Assembly: GCF_037975245.1 (NCBI RefSeq)
Contig: NC_092572.1
Location: 12,342,269 to 12,406,268 of the forward strand
Reading direction: 5' to 3'
Source of the DNA: Apostichopus japonicus
Taxonomy: Eukaryota; Echinodermata; Holothuroidea; Aspidochirotida; Stichopodidae
DNA: 64,000 bases
The translations under genes and the position numbers were made by a program. Within the stretch, counting starts at the first letter, position 1. Every line of letters begins with the position of its first letter. Under the pieces are notes generated by a model. That model did no database searches, was not told the DNA's origin, and saw only the letters and a list, made by a program, of their open reading frames with translations. Shown here piece by piece: positions 48,401-63,100 of the stretch.

Positions 48401-51400
48401 TTTTATCATCATCATCATTTTATCACCATCATTTTATCATCATCCTTTTATCATCATCATTTTATCACCATCATTTTATCACCATCATTTTATCACCATC
48501 ATTTTATCACCATCATTTTGTCACCATCATTTTATCACCATCATTTATCACCATCATTTTATCACCATCATTTTATCACCATCATTTTATCACCACCATT
48601 TTATCATCATCCTTTTATCATCATCATTTTAACATCATCATTTTATCATCATCCTTTTATCACCATCATTTTATCACCATCATTTTATCACCATCATTTT
48701 ATCACCATCATTTTATCACCATCATTTTATCACCATCATTTTATCATCATCATTTTATCACCATCATTTTATCATCATCATTTTATCAACTATTTTTTAT
48801 CATCTTCCTTTTATCATAATCATTTTATCATCATCATTTTATCATCATCATTTTATCATCATCATTTTATCATCATTTTTATCACCATAATTTTATCACT
48901 ATCATTTTATCACCATCATTTTATCACCATCATTTTATCACCATCCTTTTATCACCATCCTTTTATCATCATCATTTTATCATCATCATTTTATCACCAT
49001 CATTTTATCATCATCATTTTATCATCATCAATTTATCACCATCATTTTATCACCATCCTTTTATCATCATCCTTTTATCATCATCATTTCATCATCATCA
49101 TCATTTTATCACCATCATTTTATCATCATCATTTTATCATCATCATTTTATCACCATCATCATTTTATCATCATCATTTAATCATCATTCGATCAGCATT
49201 ATTTTATCATCATCATTTTATCATCATCATTTTATCATGATCATCATTTTATCATCATCATCATTTTATCAACATCATCATTTTATCACCATCATTTTAT
49301 CATCATCATCATTTTATCATCATCATCATTTTATCACCATCATTTTATCACCATCATTTTATCATCATCATCATTTTATCACCATCATTTTATCATCATC
49401 CTTTTATCATCATCATTTTATCACCATCATTTTATCACCATCATTTTATCACCATCATTTTATCACCATCATTTTGTCATCATCATTTTATCACCATCAT
49501 TTATCACCATCATTTTATCACCATCATTTTATCACCATCATTTTATCACCACCATTTTATCATCATCCTTTTATCATCATCATTTTAACATCATCATTTT
49601 ATCATCATCATTTTATCACCATCATTTTATCACCATCATTTTATCACCATCATTTTATCACCATCATTTTATCACCATCATTTTATCACCATCATTTTAT
49701 CATCATCATTTTATCACCATCATTTTATCATCATCATTTTATCAACTATTTTTTATCATCTTCCTTTTATCATAATCATTTTATCATCATCATTTTATCA
49801 CCATCTTTTTATCATCATAATTTTATCATTATCATTTTATCACCATCATTTTATCATCATCATTTTATCACCAAGATTTTATCACCATTATTTTATCACC
49901 ATCATTTTATCACCATCTTTTTATCATCATCATTTTATCATCATAATTTTATCATCATCATTTTATCACCATCATTTTATCCCCATCATTTTATCACCAT
50001 CATTTTATCACCATCATTTTATCACCATCATTTTATCACCATCATTTTATTACCATCATTTTATCACCATCTTTTTATGATCATCAGTTTATCATCATCA
50101 TTTTATCATCATCATTTTATCACCAGCATTTTATCACCATCATTTTATCACCATCCTTTTATCACCATCATTTTATCACCATCATTTTATCACCATCCTT
50201 TTATCATCATCATTTTATCATCATCATTTTATCATCATCATTTTATCATCATCATTTTATCACCATCATTTTATCACCATCATTTTATCACCATCATTTT
50301 ATCATCATCATTTTATCACCATCCTTTTATCATCATCATTTTATCACCATCATTTTATCACCCTCTTTTTATCATCATCCTTTTATCATCATCATTTTAT
50401 CATCATCATTTTATCACCATCATTTTATCATCATCATTTCATCATCATCATCATTTCATCATCATCATTTCGTCATCATCATTTTATCACCATCCTTTTA
50501 TCATCATCATTTTATCATCATCATTTTATCATCATCATTTTATCATCATCATTTTATCACCATCATTTTATCACCATCATTTTATCATCATAATTTTATC
50601 ATTATCATTTTATCACCATCATTTTATCATCATCATTTTATCACCATCCTTTTATCACCATCCTTTTATCATCATCATTTTATCATCATCATTTTATCAC
50701 CATCATTTTATCATCATCATTTTATCATCATCAATTTATCACCATCATTTTATCACCATCCTTTTATCATCATCCTTTTATCATCATCATTTCATCATCA
50801 TCATTTTATCACCATCATTTTATCATCATCATTTGATCATCATCATTTTATCACCATCATCATTTTATCATCATCATTTAATCATCATTCGATCAGCATT
50901 ATTTTATCATCATCATTTTATCATGATCATCATTTTATCATCATCATCATTTTATCAACATCATCATTTTATCACCATCATTTTATCATCATCATCATTT
51001 TATCATCATCATCATTTTATCACCATCATTTTATCACCATCATTTTATCATCATCATCATTTTATCACCATCATTTTATCATCATCCTTTTATCATCATC
51101 ATTTTATCACCATCATTTTATCACCATCATTTTATCACCATCATTTTATCACCATCATTTTGTCACCATCATTTTATCACCATCATTTATCACCATCATT
51201 TTATCACCATCATTTTATCACCATCATTTTATCACCACCATTTTATCATCATCCTTTTATCATCATCATTTTAACATCATCATTTTATCATCATCATTTT
51301 ATCACCATCATTTTATCACCATCATTTTATCACCATCATTTTATCACCATCATTTTATCACCATCATTTTATCACCATCATTTTATCATCATCATTTTAT

Positions 51401-54400
51401 CACCATCATTTTATCATCATCATTTTATCAACTATTTTTTATCATCTTCCTTTTATCATAATCATTTTATCATCATCATTTTATCATCATCATTTTATCA
51501 TCATCATTTTATCATCATTTTTATCACCATAATTTTATCACTATCATTTTATCACCATCTTTTTATCATCATAATTTTATCATTATCATTTTATCACCAT
51601 CATTTTATCATCATCATTTTATCACCAAGATTTTATCACCATTATTTTATCACCATCATTTTATCACCATCTTTTTATCATCATCATTTTATCATCATAA
51701 TTTTATCATCATCATTTTATCACCATCATTTTATCCCCATCATTTTATCACCATCATTTTATCACCATCATTTTATCACCATCATTTTATCACCATCATT
51801 TTATTACCATCATTTTATCACCATCTTTTTATGATCATCAGTTTATCATCATCATTTTATCATCATCATTTTATCACCAGCATTTTATCACCATCATTTT
51901 ATCACCATCCTTTTATCACCATCATTTTATCACCATCATTTTATCACCATCCTTTTATCATCATCATTTTATCATCATCATTTTATCATCATCATTTTAT
52001 CATCATCATTTTATCACCATCATTTTATCACCATCATTTTATCACCATCATTTTATCATCATCATTTTATCACCATCCTTTTATCATCATCATTTTATCA
52101 CCATCATTTTATCACCCTCTTTTTATCATCATCCTTTTATCATCATCATTTTATCATCATCATTTTATCACCATCATTTTATCATCATCATTTCATCATC
52201 ATCATCATTTCATCATCATCATTTCGTCATCATCATTTTATCACCATCATTTTATCATCATCATTTTATCATCATCATTTTATCATCATCATTTTATCAC
52301 CATCATTTTATCACCATCATTTTATCACCATCATTTTATCAACATCATTTTATCACCATCCTTTTATCACCATCATTTTATCACCATCATTTTATCACCA
52401 TCATTTTATCACCATCATTTTATCTTCATCGTTTTATCATCATCATTTTATCATCATCATTTTATCACCATCATTTTATCACCATCATTTTATCATGATC
52501 ATTTTATCACCATCATTTTATCACCATCATTTTATCACCATCTTTTTATGATCATCAGTTTATGATCATCATTTTATCACCATCATTTTATCCTTATCAT
52601 TTTATCACCATCATTTTATCATCATCATCATTTTATCACCATTATTTTATCACCATCATTTTATCACCATCATTTTATCATCATCCTTTTATCATCATCC
52701 TTTTATCATCATTATTTTATCATCATCATTTTATCACCATCATTTTATCACCATCATTTTGTCACCATCATTTTATAACCATCATTTTATCACCATCATT
52801 TTATCACCATCATTTTATCATCATCATTTTATCATCATCATTTTATCATCATCATTTCATCATCATCATTTTATCATCATCATTTTATCATCATCATTTT
52901 ATCACCATCATTTTATCACCATCATTTTATCACCATCATTTTATCATCATCATTTTATCACCATCATTTTATCACCATCATTTTATCATCATCATTTTAT
53001 CACCATCATTTTATTACCATCATTTTATCACCATCTTTTTATCATCATCATTCTATCATTTTATCACCATCATTTTATCCTTATCATTTTATCACCATCA
53101 TTTTATCATCATCATTTTATCACCATTATTTTATCACCATCATTTTATCACCATCCTTTAATCACCATCCTTTCATCATCATCCTTTTATCATCATCCTT
53201 TTATCATCATTATTTTATCATCATCATTTTATCACCATCATTTTATCACCATCATTTTGTCACCATCATTTTATAACCATCATTTTATCACCATCATTTT
53301 ATCACCATCATTTTATCATCATCATTTTATCATCATCATTTTATCATCATCTTTTCATCATCATCATTTTATCATCATCATTTCATCACCATCATTTTAT
53401 CACCATCATTTTATCATCATCATTTTATCACCATCATTTTATCACCATCATTTTATCACCATCATTTTATCACCATCATTTTATCACCATCATTTTATCA
53501 CCATCATTTTATCACCATCATTTTATCACCATCATTTTATCACCATCATTTTATCATCATCATTTTATCACCATCATTTTATCACCATCATTTTATCACC
53601 ATCATTTTATCATCATCATTTTATCACCATCATTTTATCACCATCATTTTATCATCATCATTTTATCACCATCATTTTATTACCATCATTTTATCACCAT
53701 CTTTTTATCATCATCATTCTATCATTTTATCACCATCATTTTATCCTTATCATTTTATCACCATCATTTTATCATCATCATTTTATCACCATTATTTTAT
53801 CACCATCATTTTATCACCATCCTTTAATCACCATCCTTTTATCATCATCCTTTTATCATCATCATTTTATCATCATCATTTTATCATCATCATTTCATCA
53901 TCATCATTTTATCATCATCATTTCTTCACCATCATTTTATCACCATCATTTTATCACCATCATTTTATCACCATCATTTTATGATCATCGTTTTATCACC
54001 ATCATTTTATCACCATCATTTTATCACCATCATTTTATCATCATCATCATTTTATCACCATTATTTTATCACCATCATTTTATCACCATCATTTTATCAT
54101 CATCCTTTTATCATCATCCTTTTATCATCATTATTTTATCATCATCATTTTATCACCATCATTTTATCACCATCATTTTGTCACCATCATTTTATAACCA
54201 TCATTTTATCACCATCATTTTATCACCATCATTTTATCATCATCATTTTATCATCATCATTTTATCATCATCATTTCATCATCATCATTTTATCATCATC
54301 ATTTCATCACCATCATTTTATCACCATCATTTTATCATCATCATTTTATCACCATCATTTTATCACCATCATTTTATCACCATCATTTTATCACCATCAT

Positions 54401-57110
54401 TTTATCACCATCATTTTATCACCATCATTTTATCATCATCATTTTATCACCATCATTTTATTACCATCATTTTATCACCATCTTTTTATCATCATCATTC
54501 TATCATTTTATCACCATCATTTTATCCTTATCATTTTATCACCATCATTTTATCATCATCATTTTATCACCATTATTTTATCACCATCATTTCATCACCA
54601 TCCTTTAATCACCATCCTTTTATCATCATCCTTTTATCATCATCATTTTATCATCATCATTTTATCATCATCATTTCATCATCATCATTTTATCATCATC
54701 ATTTCTTCACCATCATTTTATCACCATCATTTTATCACCATCATTTTATCACCATCATTTTATCACCATCATTTTATCACCATCATTTTATCACCATCAT
54801 TTTATCACCATCATTTTATCACCATCATTTTATCATCATCATCATTTTATCATCATCAGTTTATCATCATCATTTTATCACCATCATTTTATCACCATCG
54901 TTTTATCATCATCATTTTATCACCATCATTTTATCACCATCATTTTATCACCATCATTTTATCACCATCATTTTATCACCATCATTTTATCACCATCATT
55001 TTATCATCATCATTCTATCATTTTATCACCATCATTTTATCCTTATCATTTTATCACCATCATTTTATCATCATCATTTTATCACCATTATTTTATCACC
55101 ATCATTTTATCACCATCCTTTAATCACCATCCTTTTATCATCATCCTTTTATCATCATCATTTTATCATCATCATTTTATCACCATCATTTTATCCTTAT
55201 CATTTTATCACCATCATTTTATCACCATCATTTTATCACCATCATTTTATCATCATCATCTTATCACCATAACTTTATCACCATCATTTTATCAACTTCT
55301 TTTTATCATCTTCCTTTTATCATAATCATTTTATCATCATCATTTTATCACCATCATTTTATAACCATCATTTTATCATCATCATTTTAAACTTCTTTTT
55401 ATCATCATCCTTTTATCATAATCATTTTATCATCATCATTTTATCACCATCATTTTATCATCATTTTATCACCATCATTTTATCACCATTATTTTATCAC
55501 CATCATTTTATCACCATCTTTTTATTATCATCATTTTATCATCATCATTTTATCATCATCATTTTATCACCATCATTTTATCACCATCATTTTATCACCA
55601 TCATTTTATCACCATCATTTTATTACCATCATTTTATGACCATCTTTTTATCATCATCAGTTTATCATCGTCATTTTAACATCATTATTTTATCACCATC
55701 ATTTTATCACCATCATTTTATCACCATCATTTTATCACAATCCTTTTATCATCATCATTTTATCATCATCATTTTATCATCATCATTTTATCACCATCAT
55801 TTTATCATCATCATTTTATCATCATCAATTTATCACCATCATTTTATCACCATCCTTTTATCATCATCCTTTTATCACCATCATTTTTTCACCATCATTT
55901 CATCATCATCATTTATCACAATCATTTTATCACCATCATTTTATCATCATCCTTTTATCATCATCCTTTTATCATTATCATTTTATCACCATCATTTTAT
56001 CACCATCTTTTTATCATCATCATTCTATCATTTTATCACCATCATTTTATCCTTATCATTTTATCACCATCATTTTATCATCATCATTTTATCACCATTA
56101 TTTTATCACCATCATTTTATCACCATCCTTTAATCACCATCCTTTTATCATCATCCTTTTATCACCATCATTTTATCAACTTCTTTTTATCATCATCCTT
56201 TTATCATAATCATTTTATCACCATTATTTTATCACCATTATTTTATCATCATCATTTTATCACCATCATTTTATCACCATTATTTTATCACCATCATTTT
56301 ATCACCATCTTTTTATCATCATTATTTTATCATCATCATTTTATCATCATCATTTTATCACCATCATTTTATCACCATCTTTTTATCACCATCATTTTAT
56401 CACCATCATCTTATCACCATCATTTTATCACCATCATTTTATTACCATCATTTTATCACCATCTTTTTATCATCATCAGTTTATCATCATCATTTTATCA
56501 TCATCATTTTATCACCATCATTTTATCACCATCATTTTATCACCATCCTTTTATCACCATCCTTTTATCATCATCATTTTATCATCATCATTTTATCATC
56601 ATCATTTTATCATCATCATCATTTTATCATCATCATCATTTTATCACCATCATTTTATCACAATCATTTTATCACCATCATTTTATCATCATCATTTTAT
56701 CACCATCATTTTATCATCATCATTTTATCACCATCATTTTATCATCATCATTTTATCATCATCATCATTTTATCACCATCATTTAATCATCATTCGATCA
56801 CCATTATTTTACCACCATCATTTTATCATCATCATTTTATCATCATCATCATTTTATCATCATCATCATTTTATCATCATCATCATTTTATTACCATCAT
56901 TTTATCATCATCATCATTTTATCATCATCATTTTATCACCATCATTTTATCACCATCATTTTATCATCATCATCATTTCATCACCATCATTTTATCATCA
57001 TCATTTTATCATCATCATTTTATCATCATCATTTTATCACCATCATTTTATCATCATCATTTTATCATCATCATTTTATCATCATTTTATCATCATTTCA
57101 TCCTTTATAC
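36430..57110 (+). repeat. giant minisatellite of the 14-mer TTTTATCAYCATCA
   Basis: About 20.7 kb of TTTTATCACCATCA and TTTTATCATCATCA units, near 1,475 copies by length. Variants include CCTTTTATCA, CAGTTTATCA, CAATTTATCA, TTTCATCA and units with an extra CATCAT (17 bp). G is nearly absent on the plus strand. Rare G-containing markers show nested large duplications: TTTGATC at about 38202, 39714, 40882 and 45444; ATTCGATCAGC at about 42674, 47236, 48231, 49188 and 50888. No stop codon arises in any plus frame of the perfect unit, which creates open frames of up to 865 codons with period FYHHHFITIILSPS. Confidence 0.97.
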
Positions 57111-57114
57111 CCTT

Positions 57115-60100
57115 CATGTAAGCCTCAGATATCCATAATTTAATTTAACTATATTTTAGTTTAACTATAATTTAGTTTATCAATTCGTTACTATTGTAAC
57201 TTACAGATATTCATAATTTAAGTTTAATTTCTTAAAAGTGTTGTTAGTCAAAGATATTCATAAGTAAGTTAAACTATTCCTAGATATTTTAAGCCACATA
57301 TATTGATAATTAGGTTTAATTACTTTCAAGTATTGTAAGCCACAGATATTTATAAGTAAGTTGAACTATTTGTAAGTAATGTAAGCCACAGATAATCATA
57401 AGTAAGTTCAACTATTGGTCAGTATCGTGAGCCACATATATGCATAAGTACGTTTAGCTATTCTTAAATATTTTAAGCCACATATATTTCTAAGTGAATT
57501 TAAGTATTCGTAAGTAAGGTGAAAAACAGATATTCATTAGTAATTTTATTTACTCGTAAGTAATGTAAGCCACAGAAATACATAAGTTAGTTGAACTATT
57601 TGTTAGTATTGTAAGCCACAGATATTCATCATTTAGTTTGGCTATTCGTTATTACTGTAAGCCACAGATATTCATATGTAAGTTTTACTATTCGTAGGTA
57701 TTTTAAGCTACATATATTCAAGATTAAGTTTCATTACTTATAAGTTTTGTAAGCCAAAGATATACATAAGTAAGTTTAACTATTTGTTTGTGTTGTCAGC
57801 CACAGATATTAATTTAACTATTCGTTACTATTGTAAGCTACAGATATTCATAAGTAAGTTTAACTACTCTTAGGTATTTTAAGCCACAGAGATACATAAG
57901 TAAGCAAAACCATTCCTAAGTATTTTAAGCGACAGATATTCATAAGTAAGTTTAACTATTCCTAAGTATTGTAAGCCACAGATATTCATAAATAAGCTTA
58001 ACTATACGTGAGTGTTATAAGCCACAAGTATTCATAAGTAAGTTTAACTATTTGTAAGTATTGTAAGCCACATATATTCTTACGTAAGTTTAACTATTCG
58101 TAAGTAATGTAAGCCACATATATTTATAAGAGAATTTAACTTTTCGTAAGTAAGCTAAACAACTGATATTCATAAGTAACTTTGACTATTCGTCTCTATT
58201 GTAAGCCACAGATATTCATAAGTAAGTTTAACTATTCTTTGGAATTTTAAGCCACAGATATAGTTAATTAATTTAAACCATTTTGTATTGTAAGTCACAG
58301 ACTTTCATCCTACCATGATACCATATAACCAGGCAACATTGCTACATTGCTACCATGCTACCATGCTACCGAGCTACCGTGCTACCATGCTACCATGCTA
58401 CGGGAAAATACAACAGGTATCCATATTGAGTAATTTTAACTATTTCTAACTATGTAAGCCACAGATATTCTTACGTAAGTTTAACTATTCTTAGGTATTT
58501 TAAGCCACAAATATACATAAGTAAGTTTAACTATTCCTAAGTATTGTAAGCCTCATATATTCATAAGTAAGTTTTCCTATTCGTAGGTATACTAAGCCAC
58601 AGATTTTCATAAGTCATATTAACTATTCGTAAGTATCGTGAGCCAAAGATATTCCTTAGTAAGTTAAACCATTCACAAGTATTGTCCGCCAATGTATGCA
58701 TAAGTAAGGTAAACTATTCGTAGGTATATTGTAAGCCACAGATATTCATAAGTAAGTTAAACTATTCGCTACTATTGTAAGCCACATATATTCATAAGTA
58801 AGTTTAAGTTTAACTATTCGTGGGTATTGTAAGCCACATATATTAATCCTTAAGTTGAACTATTCGGAATATAGAAAGCCACAGATATTCATAATTAAGT
58901 TTAATTACTTATAAGTATTGTAAGCCAAAGATATTCATAAGTTAGTTGAACTATTTGTTATTCTGGTAAGCCACAGATATTCATGAATTAGTTTAACTAT
59001 TCGTTACTATTGTAAGCCAAATATATTCATAAGTAAGTTTAACTATTCGTAGGTATTTTAAGCCACAGATATTCATAAGTAAGTTAATTTACTTGTAAGT
59101 ATTGTAAGCCACAGATATTCATAATTTAGTTTGGCTATTTGTTATATTTGTAAGCCACAGATATTCATAATTATGTTTAATTACTTCTAAGTATTGTATG
59201 CCACCGATATTCATAAGTAAGTTAAACTATTCCTTACTATTGTAAGGCATCAATATTTATAAGTAAGTTTAAATATTCGTGGGTATTGTAAGCCACATAT
59301 ATTAACCCTTAAGTTTTACTATTCGGAATATAGTAAGCAACATATATTTATAAATAAGTTTACTATTCCTAGGTATTGTAAGCCACAGATATTCATAATT
59401 TAGTTGAACTATTCGTTACTATTGTAAGCCTCAGATATTGATAATTAGGATTAATTACTTTCAAGTATTGTAAGCCACAGATATTTATCAGTAAGTTTAA
59501 CTATTTGTTACTTTTGTAGGCCACAGATATTCTAAGAACATGTAACTATTCATTACTATTGTAAGCCACATATATTCATAAGTGAGTTTAATAACTTATA
59601 AGTATTGTAAGCCACAGATATTCATGAATTAGTTTAACTATTCGTTACTATTGTAAGCCACATATATTGATAAGTAAGTTTAACTATTCGTAGGTATTTT
59701 AATGCCACAGATATTCATAATTAAGTTAATTTACTTATAAGTATTGTAAGCCAAAGATATTCATAAGTAAGTTAAACTATTCATTAGTATTGTAAGCCAC
59801 AGATATTCATAATTTAGTTTAGCTATTCGTGACTATTTAAGCCACAGATATTTTTTAAGTAAGTTTAACTATTCGTTACTATTGTAAGCCACAGATATTG
59901 ATAATTAGGTTTTATCACTCTCAAGTATTGTAAGCCACATATATTATAAGTAATTTTAACTATTTGTTGCTATTGTAAGCCACAGATATTCATAAGTAAG
60001 TTTAACAATGATTAAGTTTTGTAAGCCACAGATATTCATAATTTAGTTTAACTATTCGTTACTATTTAAGCCACAGATATTCATAATTAGGTTTAATTAA

Positions 60101-63100
60101 TTTTAAGAATTGTAAGCCACAGATATTTATAAGTAAGTTGAACTATTTGTTAGTGTTTTAAGCCACAGATATTCATAATTTAGTAAGGCTATTTGTTATA
60201 TTTGTAAGCCAAAGATATTCATAATTAGGTTAAATTACTTCTAAGTATTGTAAGCCACAGATATTCATAAGTAAGTTTTACTATTTGTGACTAAGCCACA
60301 GATATTCATTAGTAAGTTTAACTATTCGTTACTATCGTAAGCCACATATATTCATAATTAAGAATACTTACATATAAGTATTTTAAGCCACAGATATTCA
60401 TAAGTAACTTAAACTATTTGCTAGTGTTGTAAGCCACAGATATTCATAAATAAGTTTCACTCTTCGTTACTATTTAAGCCACAGATATTCATAAGTCAGT
60501 TTAACTATTCGTTACTATTGTAAGCCACAGATATTGATAATTAGATTTTATCACTCTCAAGTATTGTAAGCCACATATATTATAAGTAATTTTAACTATT
60601 TGTTACTATTGTAAGCCACAGATATTCATAAGTAAGTTTAACAATGATTAAGTTTTGTAAGCCACAGATATTCATAATTTAGTTTAACTATTCGTTACTA
60701 TTTAAGCCACAGATATTCATAATTAGGTTTAATTAATTCTAAGAATTGTAAGCCACAGATATTTATAAGTAAGTTGAACTATTTGTTAGTGTTTTAAGCC
60801 ACAGATATTCATAATTTAGTTAGGCTATTTGTTATATTTGTAAGCCAAAGATATTCATAATTAGGTTAAATTACTTCTAAGTATTGTAAGCCACAGATAT
60901 TCATAAGTAAGTTTTACTATTTGTGACTAAGCCACAGATATTCATTAGTAAGTTTAACTATTCGTTACTATCGTAAGCCACATATATTCATAATTAAGAA
61001 TACTTACATATAAGTATTTTAAGCCACAGATATTCATAAGTAACTTAAACTATTTGCTAGTGTTGTAAGCCACAGATATTCATAAATAAGTTTCACTCTT
61101 CGTTACTATTTAAGCCACAGATATTCATAAGTCAGTTTAACTATTCGTTACTATTGTAAGCCACAGATATTCATAAGTTATTTTAACTATTCGTGGGTAA
61201 TGTAAGCCACAGATATTCATAAGTCAGTTTAACTATTCGTTACTATTTAAGCAACAGATATTCATAAGTCAGTTTAACTATTCCTTACTATTGTAAGCCA
61301 CAGATATTCATAAGTTATTTTAACTATTCGTGGGTAATGTAAGCCACATATATTAATCCTTAAGTTTAACTATTCAGAATATAGTAAGCCACAGATATTC
61401 ATAAGTAAGTTTACTATTCTTAGGTATTTTAAGCCACAGATATTCATAAGTAACTTAAACTATTTGCTAGTGTTGTAAGCCACAGATAATCATAATTTAG
61501 TTTAACTATTCGTTACTATTTAAGCCATAGATATTGATAAGTAATTTTCACTATTCGTTACTCTTTAAGCCACAGTTATTCATAAGTCAGTTTCACTATT
61601 CGTTACTATTTAAGCCACAGATATTCATAAGTCAGTTTAACTATTCGTTACTATTGTAAGCCACAGATATTCATAAGTAATTTTAACTATTCGTGGGTAA
61701 TGTAAGCCACATATATTAATCTTTAAGTTTAACTATTCGGAATATAGTAAGCCACAGATATTTATAAGTAAGTTTACTATTCGTTACTCTTTAAGCCACA
61801 GATATTCATAAGTCAGTTTAACGATTCGTTACTATTTAAGCCACAGATATTCATAAGTCAGTTTAACTATTCCTTACTATTGTAAGCCACAGATATTCAT
61901 AAGTTATTTTAACTATTCGTGGGTAATGTAAGCCACATATATTAATCCTTAAGTTTAACTATTCAGAATATAGTAAGCCACATATATTTATAAGTAAGTT
62001 TTTTATTCTTAGGTATTTTAAACCACAGATATTCATAAGTAAGTTTACTATTCCTAGGTATTTTAAGCCAGAGATATTCATAAGTAACTTAAACTATTTG
62101 CTAGTGTTGTAAGCCACAGATAATCATAATTTAGTTTAACTATTCGTTACTATTTAAGCCACAGATATTCATAAGTCAGTTTCACTATTCGTTACTATTT
62201 AAGCCACAGATATTAATAAATCAGTTTCACTAATCGTTACTATTTAAGCCACAGATATTCATAAGTCAGTTTCACTATTCGTTACTATTTAAGCCACAGA
62301 TATTCATAAGTAAGTTTCACTATTCGTTACTATTTAAGCCACAGATATTCATAACTAAGTTTCACTATTCGTTACTATTTAAGCCACAGATATTCATAAG
62401 TCAGTTTCACTATTCGTTACTCTTTAAGCCACAGATATTCATAAGTCAGTTTAACTATTCGTTACTATTTAAGCCACAGATATTCATAAGTCAGTTTCAC
62501 TATTCGTTACTAATTAAGCCACAGATATTCATAAGTCAGTTTCACTATTCGTTACTCTTTAAGCCACAGATATTCATAAGTCAGTTTAACTATTCGTTAC
62601 TATTTAAGCCACAGATATTCATAAGTAATTTTCACTATTCGTTACTATTTAAGCCACAGATATTCATAAGTCAGTTTCACTATTCGTTACTATTTAAGCC
62701 ACAGATATTCATAAGTCAGTTTCACTGTTCGTTACTATTTAAGACACAGATATTCATAACTAAGTTTCACTATTCTTTACTATTTAAGCCACAGATATTC
62801 ATAAGTCAGTTTCACTATTCGTTACTATTTAAGCCACAGATATTCATAAGTCAGTTTCACTATTCGTTACTATTTAAGCCACAGATATTCATACGTCAGT
62901 TTCACTATTCGTTACTCTTTAAGCCACAGTTATTCATAAGTAAGTTAAACTATTCGTTACTATTTAAGCCACAGATATTCATAAGTAAGTTTCACTATTC
63001 GATACTATTTAAGCCACAGATATTCATAAGTCAGTTTAACTATTCCTTACTATTGTAAGCCACAGATATTCATAAGTTATTTTAACTATTCGTGGGTAAT

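Noticed and set aside
49237-51834. 865-codon open frame and many other long plus-strand frames in 36-57 kb as repetitive proteins
   Set aside because: They follow from a stop-free 14-bp unit and are equally open in all three frames. There is no start context, splice signal or non-repeat domain.
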